Made by a program: the position numbers and the translations under genes
The notes under the pieces: generated by a model
What the model was told of the DNA's origin: nothing
The model's database searches: none
What the model saw: the letters and a program-made list of their open reading frames with translations, nothing else
Assembly: GCA_031261325.1 (NCBI GenBank)
Contig: JAISKH010000080.1
Span: forward strand, 1-64,000
Direction of reading: 5' to 3'
DNA from: Oscillospiraceae bacterium
Lineage (GTDB): Bacteria; Bacillota; Clostridia; Oscillospirales; Oscillospiraceae
Length of the DNA stretch: 64,000 nucleotides
In this document: positions 61,915 to 64,000 of the stretch, piece by piece
Layout of the letters: every line of letters starts with the position of its first letter
Numbering within the stretch: the stretch's first letter is position 1

Positions 61915-61944
61915 AAAAGGCGGGGACTTGCTTCTCCGCCTTTT
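61915..61944 (+). terminator. Terminator after ispF
   Basis: Stem AAAAGGCGG / CCGCCTTTT with a 12-base loop, then GTAAT. The T run is in the 3' arm. Confidence 0.75.
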
Positions 61945-61957
61945 GTAATCTCTGCTC

Positions 61958-61986
61958 TTTACAGCACATATTTAGTGTGCTAAAAT
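61958..61986 (+). promoter_or_regulatory. pfp promoter with dyad filling the spacer
   Basis: TTTACA, 17-base spacer, TAAAAT. The spacer is a dyad: AGCACA-TATTTAG-TGTGCT (61963-61981), an operator candidate for a repressor sensing glycolytic state. Confidence 0.7.
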
Positions 61987-62018
61987 GGTTGGAAAGCTTT
62001 TCAAACGGAGGTAACAAT

Positions 62019-63254
62019 ATGTCTGAACTAATCGGCGCGTGCGTGTTTGCCCAGTCGGGCGGACCGACCGCCGTAATTAACGCGAGCGCATACGGGGTGA
62101 TTACCGCCGCGCTTGCCGCAACGGAGATTACGCACGTTTACGGCGCGGCGAACGGCATCGCGGGGCTGCTGAAGGGCAAGCTCTACGACTTGGGGCAGGA
62201 GGACGCGCAGGAATTGGAATACCTGCTGAACACTCCGTCGAGCGAGCTTGGCTCGTGCCGCTACAAGATGAAGTCGCACGTTGAGGACGAGACGGATTAC
62301 ATAACGATACTGGAGCTGTTCAAGCGGCTGAATGTGCGTTACTTTTTCTACAACGGCGGCAACGACTCAATGGACACCTGTGACAAGGTGAGCCGTTACT
62401 TTGAGCAGGTCGGGTACGAGTGCCGCGTGATGGGGATACCCAAGACGATTGACAACGACCTGTGCGGCACCGACCACTCGCCCGGGTTCGGCTCGGCGGC
62501 GAAGTATATCGCAACCTCAATTGCCGAGATTTGCAAGGATACGCACGTTTACGACGCGGGAACGGTCACGGTCGTTGAGATGATGGGGCGGCACGCGGGT
62601 TGGCTCGCGGGTTCCTCCGCGCTCGCGAGTTTTTCGTGCGCGTCGCCGGATTTGATTTATCTGCCCGAGGTTACGTTCGATATGCAGGAGTTTATCGAGG
62701 ACGTGACGGAGGTGTACAACCGCAAGAAAAAGTGCCTGATTGCAGTATCGGAGGGCATATCATACGCGGACGGCAGCTTCGTGAGCGAGGCGACGGTCTC
62801 CGCGACGGACGGGTTCGGGCACGTGCAGCTCGGCGGACTTGCCGTAACGCTCGCGGGCATAATCCACCAGCGCACGGGCGCAAAGGTGCGCGGCATCGAG
62901 CTTAGTCTGCTGCAACGGTGCGGGGCGCACCTCGCTTCGCAGACGGACATCGACGAAGCGCGGCGCGCGGGCAGCTTTGCCGTCGAACAGGCGGTCGCGG
63001 GCGTCAGCGGGAAGATGGTTGCGTTCAAGTGCAAGCGCGACGGCGGGTATGAGTGCGAGCTGATACTGCAACCGCTGTCGGTGTGCGCGAACAATGAGCA
63101 AAAGGTGCCGCGCGAATGGATTAACGAGCGCGGGAACTATATTACCGACGAGTTTGTGGATTACGTTCTGCCGCTGATTCAGGGCGAGAACACGCGTGCA
63201 ACCGTGAACGGTCTGCCGCGATTCGCGCAGCTGAAAAAGGTGCCTGTACTTTAG
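62019..63254 (+). CDS. pfp: Pyrophosphate-type 6-phosphofructokinase
   Basis: 411 residues. Phosphorylates fructose 6-phosphate. The Gly-rich motif reads YNGGNDSMDT (113-120) and the catalytic motif GIPKTIDNDLCGTDHSPGFG. ATP-dependent bacterial PFK has GGDGS and GTIDND, while PKTIDND with Lys marks the PPi-dependent enzymes, so PPi is the likely donor. The ATG has GGAGG seven bases upstream. Confidence 0.9.
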   Translation: MSELIGACVFAQSGGPTAVINASAYGVITAALAATEITHVYGAANGIAGLLKGKLYDLGQEDAQELEYLLNTPSSELGSCRYKMKSHVEDETDYITILELFKRLNVRYFFYNGGNDSMDTCDKVSRYFEQVGYECRVMGIPKTIDNDLCGTDHSPGFGSAAKYIATSIAEICKDTHVYDAGTVTVVEMMGRHAGWLAGSSALASFSCASPDLIYLPEVTFDMQEFIEDVTEVYNRKKKCLIAVSEGISYADGSFVSEATVSATDGFGHVQLGGLAVTLAGIIHQRTGAKVRGIELSLLQRCGAHLASQTDIDEARRAGSFAVEQAVAGVSGKMVAFKCKRDGGYECELILQPLSVCANNEQKVPREWINERGNYITDEFVDYVLPLIQGENTRATVNGLPRFAQLKKVPVL

Positions 63255-63266
63255 ACGATAAATAAA

Positions 63267-63294
63267 AGACCGAACGCGCGCGTTCGGTCTTTTT
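63267..63294 (+). terminator. Terminator after pfp
   Basis: AGACCGAACG-CGCG-CGTTCGGTCT followed by TTTTG. Confidence 0.93.
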
Positions 63295-63344
63295 GTTTGC
63301 CGCAAACTCAATGGAGCGTTGAGTTCCGCGAATATTTACATTGC

Positions 63345-63373
63345 TTTACACGGCTTGTGAAACGCGCTACAAT
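63345..63373 (+). promoter_or_regulatory. Promoter for the second HTH regulator
   Basis: TTTACA, 17-base spacer, TACAAT. Confidence 0.6.
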
Positions 63374-63410
63374 TCAGATACGGTACCGACACAAATTGGA
63401 GGTTTTGACG

Positions 63411-64000
63411 ATGGATATTGGACAGACGATTAAGAAATTGCGCAAGGAGCGCAACTTTACGCAGGAGGAGCTTGCCGAGCAGCTGAACGTTACGCCGCAG
63501 GCGGTGTCGCGCTGGGAAAACGGCACGGGATTGCCCGATATTTCGCAGCTTGCGCCGCTGACGAGCGTGTTCGGCGTGAGCGCGGACGTGTTGCTCGGCA
63601 CGGCGGGGACGAGCGACGACGAGGAGGTCAAGAAGATTATCGCCGCGATTGAGGAGCGTGAGAGAAACGCGACTAAGTGGCATGACGAGCACGACGAGCC
63701 TGTTGTGATGCTCGAGTCGTACTACGCGTATCTCGACGCGCTGAAAACCTACCCGAACAATATGGCGTTGTTGGAAAGCTCAATCGGCAACACCGTGAAC
63801 ATTGCCGGTGATTATTACTGGCTGAAGGACGAACGTGCGGCGGAGTTTTACGCAGAGGGCGTGCGGGAGGCGAACCTGATAATCAACTACAGCAAGGACG
63901 TGAGCCAAATCATGCGCGCGCACATGTGGCTCGTGCGCCTGTATTCCGATTCCGGCGAGTTCGACAAGGCGGAGAAGCACGCGAACATGTTCCCGGAGGG
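63411..64000 (+). CDS. XRE-family HTH regulator with helical C-terminal domain, 3' end cut
   Basis: At least 196 residues; open at the window edge. N-terminal HTH reads IKKLRKERNFTQEELAEQLNV, then TPQAVSRWENGTGLPDISQL and SADVLLGTAG. The remainder is helical with YYAYLDALKTYPNNMALLES and LYSDSGEFDKAEKHA, like TPR units. Same architecture as the gene at 14756, with diverged sequence. GGAGG lies before the ATG. Target unknown. Confidence 0.85.
   Translation, partial: MDIGQTIKKLRKERNFTQEELAEQLNVTPQAVSRWENGTGLPDISQLAPLTSVFGVSADVLLGTAGTSDDEEVKKIIAAIEERERNATKWHDEHDEPVVMLESYYAYLDALKTYPNNMALLESSIGNTVNIAGDYYWLKDERAAEFYAEGVREANLIINYSKDVSQIMRAHMWLVRLYSDSGEFDKAEKHANMFPE

Overview
The window reads as a contiguous piece of chromosome from a GC-rich member of the Firmicutes, most likely an uncultured lineage of class Clostridia close to Oscillospirales. 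Several things point there: the tig-clpP-clpX-lon-engB order, the scpA-scpB-DUF2953-ytfJ cluster, an ispH-rpsA fusion, an mraZ-rsmH-ftsL-PBP division cluster, an L10 leader RNA, spoIIM next to a XerC/D-type recombinase, and a meso-DAP-type MurE. Sporulation-linked genes (spoIIM, ytfJ/gerW, a PASTA-bearing FtsI/SpoVD-type PBP, a dacF-like carboxypeptidase) suggest a spore-forming ancestry; the window alone does not show that the organism sporulates. No phage, insertion sequence, CRISPR, rRNA or tRNA was seen. Non-AUG starts are common: about nine TTG, four GTG and one apparent CTG.

Layout. 1-11.6 kb lies mostly on the minus strand: partial prs, an orphan small membrane protein, a two-gene operon of a glycyl-radical-enzyme activase and a UroD-like protein, tatD, plus-strand secG, a PduL-type phosphotransacylase, a partial histidine operon (hisA-hisF-hisIE-hisK), rplJ-rplL behind an L10 leader, a XerC/D-type recombinase and spoIIM. 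From 11.8 kb the plus strand dominates: feoA-feoB-small Cys-rich protein, an HTH regulator with a helical C-terminal domain, a minus-strand glycyl radical enzyme (GRE) of unknown substrate, and a nucleotidyltransferase/pseudo-mutase fusion.

21-33.8 kb is the division and cell wall cluster (mraZ, rsmH, ftsL, PBP, murE, mraY, ftsW, murG, murA, ftsQ, ftsZ). It lacks murF, murD, murC and ftsA. 33.9-41.2 kb holds a run of housekeeping genes (YihY, mini-RNase III, RqcH, LepB, RbgA, RnhB, YraN, ThrC). 41.3-48.98 kb has a DUF1540 gene, a metallophosphoesterase and the proteostasis block. 49-54 kb has a site-2 protease, condensin accessory genes, DUF2953, ytfJ, dacF and an RluB-type synthase. 54-60 kb has an RpiR regulator, a BaiN/HI0933 flavoprotein, cmk, plsC and ispH-rpsA. 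The end carries carD, ispD-ispF, a PPi-type phosphofructokinase and a second HTH regulator cut by the window edge.

Functionally the window is mostly core machinery: envelope synthesis and division, protein quality control, isoprenoid synthesis (ispH, ispD, ispF within about 4 kb) and iron uptake. The least explained part is the anaerobic radical chemistry: a GRE, and 12 kb away an activase with a UroD-like partner. Recurrent perfect dyads and short leader hairpins at promoters (spoIIM, feo, ftsZ, murA, tig, pfp) and an 11-bp tandem array before clpP are the main non-coding structure.
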